Below, in pieces: positions 7,748 through 18,500 of a DNA stretch of 54,418 bases (positions within the stretch are counted from its first letter, which is position 1; every line of letters starts with the position of its first letter). Under the pieces are notes generated by a model, which had not been told where the DNA came from, made no database searches, and saw only the letters and a program-made list of their open reading frames with translations. Both the position numbers and the translations under genes were made by a program. Source of the stretch: Kamptonema sp. UHCC 0994. Its GTDB lineage: Bacteria > Cyanobacteriota > Cyanobacteriia > Cyanobacteriales > Microcoleaceae. The stretch lies in NCBI RefSeq assembly GCF_029167235.1, contig NZ_JARFTR010000208.1, forward strand, positions 1-54,418, read 5' to 3'.

Positions 7748-8740
7748 TTAGACCAACTTCAGGTCAGAGTAGCCAGCTAACATATCGTCAGAGGTCAAGG
7801 TGTCGCCGCTGGCTTGAGGTGTCCAGAGAATCTCGACTGTTAAGAGGCGATCGCTCGATATGCCACCGATTTGACGCAAGGCTTGGCGCAAATCCTCGGA
7901 ATTATTGACTACAGGTAGTTGTAGCGTTCCTTCAACACCTACCAAAATTGTGACTACGATGTATTCGCCAGGGTCTTGAGTCAAGTCAGGTTGACTAACT
8001 AATTCCCCATCTTGGTGAGGAACTGGCAGAGATTTGTTGGTAGCCGCTTGCCTTAACTGATTGTTAACATTAGAGAGCGTTTCTTCAGTAAATTTGCTCC
8101 TTTCTGCCAACAGCAGTTGGTTGAATTTTGCTTCAGCAGCTTCTAACCGAGCTTGCTGAGATTCGGCTCCAGCATAAACCCAATATTCAGGATGGCGCAA
8201 TAAGGCCAGACTTGCTTCTTGCAGAAGTTGAGCGCGGCCGATGGCGGAACCAGTATCGGCAGTTTCGGCTAATTGGTCGAGCTCTGCTTGTAAATTTCTA
8301 GCGTCTGAGAGCAAACCTACTTGCACGCGACCGACGGAAACGCTGGGGTTGCTAGTGTAGCCTAGTTCCCCGGTTTCTTCTCCGGTGCGGCGGAAACTGG
8401 AAACTAGGAAGTTAGCGATCGCAATAAAAATCAAAATCGTAAACAAACCCCCAAATCCGCCTCCGAAGCCAAAGAAAGGAAGCAAGAAGGGAAAACCGAA
8501 GCCACCGCCGCCGGGATAATAGCCACCACCGGGATAATATCCCCCTCCCGGAGAGCTGTAAGTTCGGCTAGGAGACGAATAACTGCGAGACGGAGAGCTG
8601 AAAGAACCACCACCCATACGGCCGCCACTGCGAGCCGCCATTGCATCGTTAGCGTGACCTAGGGCCAAAACGAGTACCAGCGCGATCGCCAATAAAGGTT
8701 TCAAAAACGGTTTGATGGTTGAAAGCAGTTTTTTGTGCAT
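7748..8740 (-). CDS. DUF1517 membrane protein
   Basis: 330 residues. A hydrophobic segment at ~14-35 (PLLAIALVLVLALGHANDAMA) acts as a signal peptide or anchor and is followed by Ser/Gly/Pro/Tyr-rich repeats (YSSPSRTYSSPGGGYYPGGG). A second hydrophobic segment (LFTILIFIAIANFLV) lies at ~99-113. The conserved soluble DUF1517 domain comes next (VGRVQVGLLSDARNLQAELDQLAE through VEILWTPQ). The family is widespread in cyanobacteria and plastids; its biochemical role is not established. The soluble domain probably faces one side of the thylakoid or plasma membrane. A ribosome binding site (AAGGG) precedes the ATG by a few bases. Confidence 0.9.
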   Translation of the reverse strand: MHKKLLSTIKPFLKPLLAIALVLVLALGHANDAMAARSGGRMGGGSFSSPSRSYSSPSRTYSSPGGGYYPGGGYYPGGGGFGFPFLLPFFGFGGGFGGLFTILIFIAIANFLVSSFRRTGEETGELGYTSNPSVSVGRVQVGLLSDARNLQAELDQLAETADTGSAIGRAQLLQEASLALLRHPEYWVYAGAESQQARLEAAEAKFNQLLLAERSKFTEETLSNVNNQLRQAATNKSLPVPHQDGELVSQPDLTQDPGEYIVVTILVGVEGTLQLPVVNNSEDLRQALRQIGGISSDRLLTVEILWTPQASGDTLTSDDMLAGYSDLKLV

Positions 8741-9189
8741 AAGACCCTTAAATATTCAATACTTCTAATTTACCGCTTTGTCTCTCCATTGGGCAGCCAG
8801 CTTTCTGGTCTATTGCTAGTGGGATATCCGTACCAAGAAAAGCTTTGTGCTTTTTGACCTAAATTTTTACCCATTTAGACTGTAGCAGAAAGTGAGCTAT
8901 AACTGTTGCTCTACAAAGATTTTCAATACTTAATACAACTTACGTAATTCGCATCAACGACTATACAGACCATTAGCCAATAAAGTTAAAGACATTAGTA
9001 TTAATAGGGGAGGTTTCCCGATCTGGTTGATAAACTATAAGGTGTAGCCGGGAGCATCCCATTTTTGCCAAAGACCTAACCCCCCATCTCCCTTCCCTAC
9101 AGGGGAGGGGGGAGAGGTCAAATTCGATCTTCATGCAGTATCGGGACGCTCCCGCATAGTCAGCCAAATTTTTTTTGAGGACTTGAATA
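8741..9189. other. Divergent intergenic region upstream of the kinase array
   Basis: This 449-bp region separates the DUF1517 gene (minus) from the first kinase (plus). It must hold the only obvious promoter for the array, but I cannot place -35/-10 boxes with confidence. A nested inverted-repeat element fills 9049-9154. GAGGA at 9177-9181 is the ribosome binding site of the first kinase. Confidence 0.55.
9049..9154. repeat. Nested inverted-repeat (MITE-like) element in the array leader
   Basis: The outer arms are CGGGAGCATCCC (9049-9060) and GGGACGCTCCCG (9143-9154), with one mismatch. The inner arms are GACCT (9073) and AGGTC (9119), enclosing C-rich and G-rich tracts. The ~106-bp unit ends 35 bp before the first kinase start and would form a large stem in the mRNA leader. 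Confidence 0.6.
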
Positions 9190-12100
9190 ATGGATGTCAT
9201 CACTCACCTACCTGGATATCTGATCGCAGAAAGAATCTATACAGGCTCTCGCACCCTTGTCTATCAAGGTGTTCGAGAGAGCGATCGTAGAAGCCTCATT
9301 ATCAAACTACTGCGAAACGAATACCCTAGCTTCAATGAATTGATGCAGTTTCGCAATCAGTACACCATTGCTAAAAATCTTAACTTTCCTAGTATTGTTA
9401 AACCTCTAACTCTAGAAGCATATCACAATAGCTATGCCCTGATCATGGAGGACTTTGGCGGAGTTTCCCTGTCTAATTATCTGAAGATGACAACAGATGA
9501 AAGCCAACAGTATAAATCTTTAACTTTGGCAGAATTTCTCAATTTGGCACTGCAACTAACAGATATTCTCCACTATCTCTACCAAAACCGAGTCATTCAC
9601 AAAGATATCAAACCCAGTAATATTTTAATTAATCCAGATACCAAACAAATTAAATTAATTGACTTTAGTATTTCTTCCCTACTGCCACGAGAAACCCAGG
9701 AAATTCAGAATCCCAACGTCTTAGAGGGCACATTAGCCTATCTATCTCCAGAACAAACCGGGAGAATGAATCGAGGCATTGACTATCGCAGTGACTTTTA
9801 TTCTCTAGGAGTTACATTCTATGAATTATTGACAGGATTATTACCCTTTGACTCAGAAGATCCGATGGAATTAGTGCATTGTCATCTCGCCAAACAACCC
9901 ATACCCCTTCATCAAGTTAAGCCAGAAATTCCTCTGGTTTTATCAGAAATTGTCAGTAAGTTGATGGCAAAAAATGCCGAAGACCGCTATCAGAGTGCAT
10001 TAGGACTAAAATACGATCTAGAGATATGTCTAGATCGATTAGAAAAAACAGGTGAGATTGAGGCATTTGGCTTAGGACAAGGAGATATTACCGATCGCTT
10101 TCTCATACCAGAAAAGCTCTACGGTAGAGAAAAAGAAATTGTTCGCCTATTAGCTGCATTTGAGCGAGTCGCAAACCCCCCTGAATCCCCCCTTAGCAAG
10201 GGGGGAAATAGGGGGGTAGAAATGATGCTAGTAGCAGGTTTTTCTGGTATTGGGAAAACCGCTGTTGTTAATGAAGTGCATAAACCCATTGTTAGGCAAA
10301 GAGGTTATTTCATTAAAGGCAAATATGACCAATTTCAGCGCAACCTTCCCTTTTCAGCCTTTGTACAAGCCTTTCGGGATTTAATCGGACAGTTATTATC
10401 AGAATCGGATGCACAACTGCAAACATGGAAAAATCAAATATTAGCAGCTTTGGGAGATAGCGGACAAGTCTTAATTGATGTAATTCCTGAATTAGAAAAT
10501 ATTATCGGCAAACAGCCACCAGCCATAGAATTATCAGGCAGTTCCGCCCAAAATCGCTTTAATTTGCTGTTTCAAAAATTTGTGCAAGTTTTCACAAGCA
10601 TTGAACATCCATTAGTAATGTTTTTGGATGACTGGCAATGGGCAGATTCCGCCTCACTAAATTTATTGAAATTACTGCTACAAGATACGGGATACTTATT
10701 AGTATTAGGAGCTTATCGGGATAATGAAGTCTCCCCAGTACATCCATTTATCTTAACTGTAGATGAGATTATCAAAACCGGGACAACAGTAAATACAATT
10801 ACTTTGCCACCGTTAAGGGAATCAGAGATGAATTGCTTGGTAGCAGATACCCTGAATTGCGAGTTTTCTCTGGCAAAACCTTTAACCAAATTAGTCTATC
10901 AAAAAACCAAGGGAAATCCTTTCTTTGCTACCCAGTTTCTCAAAGCATTGCATGATGATAAGTTAATTAGTTTTGATTGGGATATTCAGCATTGGCAATG
11001 CGATATTGCCAAAGTCAACGCCTTAGCACTTACTGATGATGTGGTAGAGTTCATGGCTTTACAATTGCAGAAATTGCCATTAGAAGCTCAGGAGATGCTC
11101 AAACTAGCAGCTTGTATTGGGGCTGAATTTGATTTGAATACCTTAGTAATTGTCAGCGAGAAATCTGCGATTGTAACTGCTGCAACTTTATGGAAAGCAT
11201 TGCAGGAAGGCTTGGTAATTCCAACTACCAGAATCTATAAGTTTTTTACTCAATTGGAGAGTGAAGAAGCCTTTAATAGTTCAGCCAATCCCACTTATCG
11301 ATTTTTGCATGACCGCGTTCAACAAGCTGCCTATTCTTTAATTTCTGACGATCAAAAGCAAGAAACTCATCTTAAAATAGGGCATTTACTTCTCAAAAAT
11401 TTCTCTGAGCTAGAACAAGAGGAAAAACTGTTTGATATTGTTGGGCATTTGAATCTAGGGCAAAAGCTAATTACTCAACCGGGTGAACTCGAAGAACTAG
11501 CTCAAATGAATTTGAAAGCAGGAGTGAAGGCGAGAAATTCTACAGCTTACGCTACAGCAAGAATTTATCTTCAAACAGGAATTGAACTACTCGATATAAA
11601 CTGCTGGAAACATCAGTATGAATTGACTCTGAATCTGTATGTTGCTGCTGCCGAAGCTGCCTATTTGAATTCTGATTTCGAGGGCATGGAACAGATAGCC
11701 GCACTGGTGTTACAAAATGCTCAGACGATTTTTGACAAAATCAAAATTTATGAAATTAAAATCGCTGCACTGACAGCCCAGAGCAAGATATTAGAAGCCA
11801 TTGCAGTGGGAAGAGATGCACTCTTTCAATTAGGGGTTGAACTCCCCACTGCACCTGACGAAGCCAAAATTGCTAAAGCCCTACAAACCGTAGCTAGTCT
11901 TCAAGGTGATAGAGGAATTGAGGAATTAGTCGATCTACCTGTAATGAGCGATGCCTGCGGCGGGCTACGCCAACGCCAGACTCAGGCAGCTATGCAACTG
12001 TTAGGAATATTATTTTCACCGATTCTACAGGCAATGCCCGGGTTAATGCCCATACTGAGCGCAACGATGGTGAGTTTATCAATCCAGTTTGGGAATACAC

Positions 12101-15100
12101 CAGGATCGACGGTGGGGTATGCGATTCACAGTATGGTGTTGTGTGCTTTTTTAGGAGAAGTGAAATCCGGGTATAGCTTTGGGCGATTAGCAATAAACTT
12201 GCTCGATCGATTGAATGTCAAGGAATTGAAGTCTAAAGTTCTACTTCTGTTTGCTGCTTGGGTTCAACATCATCAGGAATCTCTAAGGGCAACGATGGTG
12301 ACGATGAAAGATGGCTATGCAACTGGTATAGAAACTGGTGATTTTCTCAACGCTGGCTACAACTCCCTCAATTACCTCATTGCCAAACTTTTTGCTGGGG
12401 TAGAACTGGACATTTGGGAACCCGAAATAGCAGCTTACAGAGCTGTATTAGTGCAGATAAAACAACATTCTGCCCTGATTTTTTTGGATATGATGCAGCA
12501 GACTGTGCAGAACTTGAGGGAAGGCCGTATTCTGTCGGATTGCTTAATTGGCACTGCCTACGATGAAACGGTGATGCTTTCTAAGCACCATCAGGACAAC
12601 GATCTCACAGCGATCGCTATTGCTTACACTTACAAACTGATGCTTGCCTATATTTTTGGTAATTACACGGCTGCCCTAGAACATAGCGTCCAAGCCAAAC
12701 AGTATTTAATGGCAGTATCAGGGATGATTTTTATTCCCATTTTTCATTTCTATGCAGCCTTGACGTACCTGGCAATCTTCCCCACAAAGCCAGAGCCAGA
12801 GCAATCCGAAATCCTCGCCTTGATGGAAACCCATCAAACTACTTTGCACCAATGGGCGCAAAATGCTCCCATGAATCATTTGCATAAATGGTATTTGGTT
12901 GAAGCCGAAAAGTATCGGGTTTTGGGTAATAAAGCCGAAGCAATTGACTTTTATGACCGCGCTATAGCGGGAGCTAAAGAAAACGAATATCTCAACGAAG
13001 AAGCTATTGCTAATGAACTTGCAGCAAAATTTTATCTCGATTGGGGTAAAGAAAAAATTGCCCAAGCTTACATGACTGAAGCCTACTATTGCTATGCTCG
13101 ATGGGGAGCCAAAGCCAAAGTTACTAATTTAGAAAAACTTTATCCTCAACTACTTGCGCCCATCTTTGAACAATCTGACCGTGCTGACTCCTTGAAGGAT
13201 GGGATACCTACGATAGGCTTCGTTAACGCACGGGGAACGATTGCTTCCACCAAAACCTCTAGCAGTATTTCTGAAGTGCTAGATTTGGCAACTCTGCTCA
13301 AAGCTTCTCAAGCTATTTTTGAGGAAATTGAACTTGATAAACTTCTAACTACTCTTCTAGAAATAGTCATTATTAATGCTGGGGCAAGTAAGTGTGTTTT
13401 GCTGCTGAAACAAGATAGCGAATTAAAAATAGTAGCGCTCTTAGAAGAAGGAGAATTGCCACAACTATTGCCATCAATTCCCCTAGAATCAAGCAGAGAT
13501 ATAGCGATTAGTTTGGTAAATAATGTTAAGCGAACCTTGAAACCTCTGGTACTGGGAGATGCTAGTATAAATCCTCAGTTTGCTGCTGATAGTTACATAG
13601 AAAAAAACCAGCCTAAAAGCATTTTTTGTAGCCCAATTTTGAATCAAGGACTATTGATAGGAGTTTTATATTTAGAAAATAATTTGACGGTGGGAGCCTT
13701 TACAAGCGATCGTGTTGAGCTGCTCAACTTGCTTTGTGCCCAAGCTGCAATTTCTCTGGAAAATGCTCGACTTTATCGAAATTCCCAGAATTATACACAA
13801 GAGTTAACACAATCTTTAGCAAAATTGCAGGCAACTGAAACCCGCTTCCAAAATTTAGCTAATAATATTCCTGGGATGGTGTACCAATTCCGTCTGGGGA
13901 CAGATGGTTCAGTTTCTACCCCCTACGTTAGTTCTGGTTGTTTGGATTTGTATGAGGTAGAGCCAGAATTGGTGATGGGAGGAAAGTTTAGTCTTTACAC
14001 TCTACATCATCCTGACGATAACCCAGCTATTGAAAAAGCGATCGCCTACTCTGCCCAAAATCTCACGCCATTTGAGCAAGAATGGCGAATTATTCTGCCT
14101 TCAGGAACCATGAAATGGATTCAATCTGCGGCTCGACCTGAGCGACAAGCTGATGGCTCAATTCTATGGGATGGAGTGGTGATTGATATTAGCGATCGCA
14201 AACATATTGAAGCTGAACAAACCCGCCTGTTAGCAATTTTAGAAAGCACACCAGACTTAATTGGCACTGCCGATCCAACAGGGAAAAATCTTTATCTCAA
14301 CCGAGCTTGGCGGCATTTTTTAGGTTTAGAAAATGAGGTAGAAGAGAGGGGGACTGAAATCACTAAATATCACCCGGACTGGGCAACGGAGATAATTGTA
14401 AATCAGGGATTGCCCGAAGCTATCCACTCTGGCATTTGGGTGGGTGAGACAGCGGTTATCGATCGAAATGGACGGGAAATTCCCGTTTCTCAACTTATAC
14501 TTTCCCATAAATCGAGGGATGGCGAGTTAGAGTATTTTTCCACGATTATTAGAGATATTAGCGATCGCAAACAAGCTGAGTCAGCCATCCTGCAAAAATC
14601 TCAAGAACTCGAACAAGCTGTGGAAGCTTTACAACAAGCACAATTGCACATTGTCCAAAGTGAGAAAATGTCAGCATTAGGTAATCTTGTTGCTGGGGTA
14701 GCCCATGAGATGAATAATCCTTTGGGGTTTATTTCTGCTAGTCTCAAACAAGCTAAGCCTACTCTTTCTGAGCTGATAGAACACTTAAGATTGTATCAAG
14801 AAATCGTCCCCGATCCGAATGAAAAAATTATCGATCATGCGGACGAAATCGACTTAGATTATACCTTGGAAGACTTCCCCAAGGTCATTGATTCAATGGA
14901 GATGGCTTGCGATCGCCTCAAAAATATCAGCACTTCACTCCGCACTTTTTCCCGGGCCGATCGAGATTATAAAGTCCCATTTAATATCCATGAAGGTATT
15001 GATAGTACAATTTTAATTCTCAAACATCGCCTGAAAGGGAACGATCGCCGTCCGGCTATTGAAGTGGTAACTGAGTATGGAAATTTACCTAAAATAGATT

Positions 15101-15468
15101 GTTTTCCCGGTCAATTAAATCAGGTATTTATCAATATATTAGCGAATGCTATTGATGCGTTAGATGAATCAAGTATAGGTCTAAGCTTTGAAGAGGTTAA
15201 GCTTAATAGTAGCCGAATTATAATTAAAACATCACTAGAAAATACAGTCGTAAAAATTGCCATTGCTGATAATGGTATGGGGATGAGTGAATCAGTCAAA
15301 CAAAAAATATTTGACCATTTATTTACGACGAAAGCGGTGGGTAAAGGGACAGGATTAGGATTGGCAATCGCTCGTCAAATCGTCGTCGAAAAACATCAGG
15401 GACAAATTACTGTTAATTCTGTACCTGCTGAGGGTACTGTGTTTGAGATCACTCTTCCTGTTAAATAA
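9190..15468 (+). CDS. Trifunctional Ser/Thr kinase / ATPase / histidine kinase 1 (two PAS domains)
   Basis: 2092 residues, the longest of six tandem paralogues. The order is a Hanks-type kinase (~8-285; catalytic HKDIKPSN with D139, metal-binding DFS D158, activation segment EGTLAYLSPEQTG), an AAA/STAND-like ATPase (Walker A GFSGIGKT 350-357, Walker B LDD 479-481), a long helical-repeat region (~720-1330), GAF (~1365-1535), two PAS domains (~1550-1675 and 1676-1797), HisKA (H1839 in AHEMNNP) and HATPase (GKGTGLGLA). There is no membrane segment, so it is predicted cytosolic. The HstK family joins Ser/Thr and His phosphorylation in one chain; signals and targets are unknown. A GAGGA ribosome binding site precedes the ATG. 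Three short repeat elements are inserted in frame (10174, 11948 and 13203). Confidence 0.93.
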   Translation: MDVITHLPGYLIAERIYTGSRTLVYQGVRESDRRSLIIKLLRNEYPSFNELMQFRNQYTIAKNLNFPSIVKPLTLEAYHNSYALIMEDFGGVSLSNYLKMTTDESQQYKSLTLAEFLNLALQLTDILHYLYQNRVIHKDIKPSNILINPDTKQIKLIDFSISSLLPRETQEIQNPNVLEGTLAYLSPEQTGRMNRGIDYRSDFYSLGVTFYELLTGLLPFDSEDPMELVHCHLAKQPIPLHQVKPEIPLVLSEIVSKLMAKNAEDRYQSALGLKYDLEICLDRLEKTGEIEAFGLGQGDITDRFLIPEKLYGREKEIVRLLAAFERVANPPESPLSKGGNRGVEMMLVAGFSGIGKTAVVNEVHKPIVRQRGYFIKGKYDQFQRNLPFSAFVQAFRDLIGQLLSESDAQLQTWKNQILAALGDSGQVLIDVIPELENIIGKQPPAIELSGSSAQNRFNLLFQKFVQVFTSIEHPLVMFLDDWQWADSASLNLLKLLLQDTGYLLVLGAYRDNEVSPVHPFILTVDEIIKTGTTVNTITLPPLRESEMNCLVADTLNCEFSLAKPLTKLVYQKTKGNPFFATQFLKALHDDKLISFDWDIQHWQCDIAKVNALALTDDVVEFMALQLQKLPLEAQEMLKLAACIGAEFDLNTLVIVSEKSAIVTAATLWKALQEGLVIPTTRIYKFFTQLESEEAFNSSANPTYRFLHDRVQQAAYSLISDDQKQETHLKIGHLLLKNFSELEQEEKLFDIVGHLNLGQKLITQPGELEELAQMNLKAGVKARNSTAYATARIYLQTGIELLDINCWKHQYELTLNLYVAAAEAAYLNSDFEGMEQIAALVLQNAQTIFDKIKIYEIKIAALTAQSKILEAIAVGRDALFQLGVELPTAPDEAKIAKALQTVASLQGDRGIEELVDLPVMSDACGGLRQRQTQAAMQLLGILFSPILQAMPGLMPILSATMVSLSIQFGNTPGSTVGYAIHSMVLCAFLGEVKSGYSFGRLAINLLDRLNVKELKSKVLLLFAAWVQHHQESLRATMVTMKDGYATGIETGDFLNAGYNSLNYLIAKLFAGVELDIWEPEIAAYRAVLVQIKQHSALIFLDMMQQTVQNLREGRILSDCLIGTAYDETVMLSKHHQDNDLTAIAIAYTYKLMLAYIFGNYTAALEHSVQAKQYLMAVSGMIFIPIFHFYAALTYLAIFPTKPEPEQSEILALMETHQTTLHQWAQNAPMNHLHKWYLVEAEKYRVLGNKAEAIDFYDRAIAGAKENEYLNEEAIANELAAKFYLDWGKEKIAQAYMTEAYYCYARWGAKAKVTNLEKLYPQLLAPIFEQSDRADSLKDGIPTIGFVNARGTIASTKTSSSISEVLDLATLLKASQAIFEEIELDKLLTTLLEIVIINAGASKCVLLLKQDSELKIVALLEEGELPQLLPSIPLESSRDIAISLVNNVKRTLKPLVLGDASINPQFAADSYIEKNQPKSIFCSPILNQGLLIGVLYLENNLTVGAFTSDRVELLNLLCAQAAISLENARLYRNSQNYTQELTQSLAKLQATETRFQNLANNIPGMVYQFRLGTDGSVSTPYVSSGCLDLYEVEPELVMGGKFSLYTLHHPDDNPAIEKAIAYSAQNLTPFEQEWRIILPSGTMKWIQSAARPERQADGSILWDGVVIDISDRKHIEAEQTRLLAILESTPDLIGTADPTGKNLYLNRAWRHFLGLENEVEERGTEITKYHPDWATEIIVNQGLPEAIHSGIWVGETAVIDRNGREIPVSQLILSHKSRDGELEYFSTIIRDISDRKQAESAILQKSQELEQAVEALQQAQLHIVQSEKMSALGNLVAGVAHEMNNPLGFISASLKQAKPTLSELIEHLRLYQEIVPDPNEKIIDHADEIDLDYTLEDFPKVIDSMEMACDRLKNISTSLRTFSRADRDYKVPFNIHEGIDSTILILKHRLKGNDRRPAIEVVTEYGNLPKIDCFPGQLNQVFINILANAIDALDESSIGLSFEEVKLNSSRIIIKTSLENTVVKIAIADNGMGMSESVKQKIFDHLFTTKAVGKGTGLGLAIARQIVVEKHQGQITVNSVPAEGTVFEITLPVK
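10174..10217 (+). repeat. In-frame C-run/G-run palindrome in kinase 1
   Basis: A 44-bp element (AACCCCCC ... CTTAGCAAG ... GGGGGGT) inside the coding frame encodes NPPESPLSKGGNRGV just before the Walker A strand. Paralogues 4 and 6 have only five residues at this point (SQGAT, SLGAT), a net gain of 11 codons here. Confidence 0.85.
11948..11976 (+). repeat. In-frame GATGCCTGCGGCGGGCTACGCC repeat in kinase 1
   Basis: This dispersed cyanobacterial repeat encodes ACGGLRQRQ where paralogue 4 reads SDRTTQAAMQ without it, a net gain of seven codons. Paralogue 4 carries a GCGATCGC octamer at this very position, so the insertion point may have been a HIP1 site. Confidence 0.7.
13203..13230 (+). repeat. 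In-frame 28-bp GATACCTACG repeat in kinase 1
   Basis: The element encodes IPTIGFVNA in the linker before the GAF domain. Paralogue 2 has a shorter linker (DSFKETLARGTI against DSLKDG...ARGTI). A related 28-bp copy lies in the 5-oxoprolinase gene (53116-53143) in the same reading frame. Confidence 0.7.
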
Positions 15469-15529
15469 TAGAATAGAATGGAATCAAATATTCTAATTTA
15501 ACTGTTATCTAATAAAGGATGAACTAATT

Positions 15530-18500
15530 ATGAACCAGCACCCAAATCTGTCAGGCTATCAAATAACAGAAGAACTTTATATAGGTACTCGTACCCTTGT
15601 CTACCGAGGCATCCGTACTAGCGATCAACAGCCAATCATCATCAAAATACTGCGAAACGAGTACCCCAAATTCAACGAACTTGTCCAATTTCGCAACCAA
15701 TATACTATTACCAAAAATCTCGACTTCTCTTACATCGTCAAACCCCTGAATCTAGAAGCATACCACAATAGCTATGCCTTAGTCATGGAAGATTTTGGTG
15801 GAATCTCCCTATCTACTTATCGACCGATGGCAACAGATCCAAGCAAAATTAATCAAAACTTACCTTTAGCAGAATTTCTCCAAATCGCTATACAACTGAC
15901 AGATATTCTTAACTATCTCTATCAAAACCGAGTCATTCACAAAGATATTAAACCTGCGAATATTCTGATTAATCCAGATACCAAAGTAGTCAAATTAATT
16001 GACTTTAGTATTTCTTCTCTGCTACCACGAGAAACCCAAGAAATCCAAAATCCTAAAGTTTTAGAAGGAACCTTAGCCTATATTTCTCCCGAACAAACCG
16101 GGAGAATGAATCGAGGTATTGACTATCGTAGTGACTTTTATTCCTTGGGAGTAACCTTCTATGAATTGTTGACAGGAAGATTACCCTTTATCTCAACAGA
16201 TGCAATGGAATTGGTACATTGTCATTTGGCAAAACAGGCGATAACTATTCACGATATCAATCCCGAACTTCCCCTAATTTTGTCAAAAATTATTAGTAAA
16301 CTAATGGCAAAAAATGCCGAAGGACGCTATCAAACTGCCTTGGGAATTAAGCACGATTTAGAGATTTGTTTAGAACAATTACAAACAACAGGTAATATAC
16401 AAACCTTTAAACTAGGAGAGCGAGATATTAGCGATCGCTTTACGCTACCCGAAAAACTCTATGGTCGAGAACAAGAAGTAAAAATTCTGCTGCAAGCATT
16501 TGAAAGAGTTGCTAACCCCCCTATATCCCCCCTTACCAAGGGGGGACATAGAGGGGTCGAAATGATGCTAGTGGCAGGTTTTTCGGGAATTGGTAAAACA
16601 GCAGTTATCAATGAAGTTCATAAACCTATTGTCCGTCAGCGTGGCTACTTCATTAAAGGCAAATATGACCAATTTCAACGCAATATTCCCTTTTCTGCTT
16701 TTGTCCAAGCCTTCCGCGACTTAATCGGACAGTTATTATCAGAATCGGATCTACAACTGCAAACATGGAAAACTCAGATTTTAGCAGCATTGGGAAACAA
16801 CGGACAAGTCTTAATTGATGTGATTCCTGAGTTGGAAAATATCATCGGTAAACAGCCACCAGCAACAACATTGTCAGGAAGTGCTGCTCAAAATCGTTTT
16901 AATCTGCTCATGCAGAAATTTGTGCAAGTTTTTACGCGCAAAGAACATCCGTTAGTGATGTTTTTAGATGACTGGCAATGGGCGGATTCAGCCTCAATGA
17001 ATTTGTTACAACTATTGATGCAAGATACGGAATATTTATTAATATTAGGTGCTTATCGAGATCGTGAAGTTTCTCCAGTCCATCCATTTATATTAACAGT
17101 AGATGAAATTGTCAAAACTGGGGCAAAAGTAAATACAATTACTTTGTCACCATTAAGCGAAGTAGATATGAATCGGTTGGTGGCAGATACTCTGAATTGC
17201 GAATTATCCCTTGCCAAAACTTTAACTAAATTAGTCTATCAAAAAACCAAGGGTAATCCTTTTTTTGCTACCCAGTTTCTCAAAGCATTATATGACGATC
17301 GACTCATTAGCTTTGATTGGAATATCCAGCATTGGCAATGCGATATTGCTCAAGTCAAAGCCTTGGCAATTACTGATGATGTAGTGGAGTTTATGGCGTT
17401 GCAATTGCAGAAATTGCCGATAGAAACTCAGGATGTTCTCAAACTGGCGGCTTGTATTGGTGCTGAGTTTGATTTGAATACCTTGGTAATTGTCAGTGAA
17501 AAATCTACAGGAAAAACGGCGACAGCTTTATGGAAAGCATTACAAGAAAACTTGGTAATTCCGACAACCAAAATCTATAAATTCTTTACGCAGTCAGATA
17601 GTAATGAAGTCTTTAAGGCTTCAGCTAATCCCACTTATCGATTTTTGCACGATCGCGTCCAACAAGCCGCCTATTCTCTAATTCCCGAACAAGATCGTGC
17701 GATCGTTCACTATCAGATTGGTCAATTACTGCTTCAGCAAATAGAGCCGGAAGCCAGAGAAGAGCGAATCTTTGCTTTGGTCAATCAGTTGAATTATGGA
17801 ATTGCGCTGATTGAAGACCAAACCGAACGGGATAACCTGGCACAACTAAATCTCTTGGCTTGCCAAAAAGCTAGAGTTGCAACTGCCTATCAAGCGGCTC
17901 GCAAGTATACTGAACTTGGGCTAAATTTGCTCGGTAGTGAAGCTTGGCAAAGAAATTACCAGATGACATTAAGCTTACACGAACTAGGTGCAGAAGTAGC
18001 TTCTCTCTGTGGAGAATTCGAGCAGATGAATCAGTGGATTGAAACCGCGATTTGTCATGCTAGGACTTCCCTAGAACAAGTAAACGTTTACACTGTAAAA
18101 ATTCAGGCATTAACGTCACAGAATAAATTTTTAGAAGCAATATCGATCGCTCAGTCTATTCTCAAAGAATTAGGGGTTGAGTTTCCCGAACGACCAACCT
18201 TGGAGGATATTCAGCAGGCAGTGCAGGAAATTAACGCCTCCATCGGAGATCGCCCCATTGAAGGTTTATTTAACCTACCAGCAATGGTAGATGCCGAAAA
18301 GCTGGCTACGATGCAGGTGGCAGCAAGTATTCTATCAGCTTGTTATCTAGTTGGTTCGCCCCTCTATTCCCTGGCGATCGCCCTACAAGTAAATCTATCA
18401 CTTCAGTATGGTAACAGCCCCACTTCCGCCTTCAGCTATGGAATTTATGGCGCTCTTGTCATCAACCTACTACAAGATGTGACGGCAGCTACGCAGTTTG

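Noticed and set aside
8973-9203. Minus-strand frame overlapping the start of kinase 1
   Set aside because: It runs through the nested inverted-repeat element and into the kinase start. It has no family signature, so it is a chance frame in repeat DNA.
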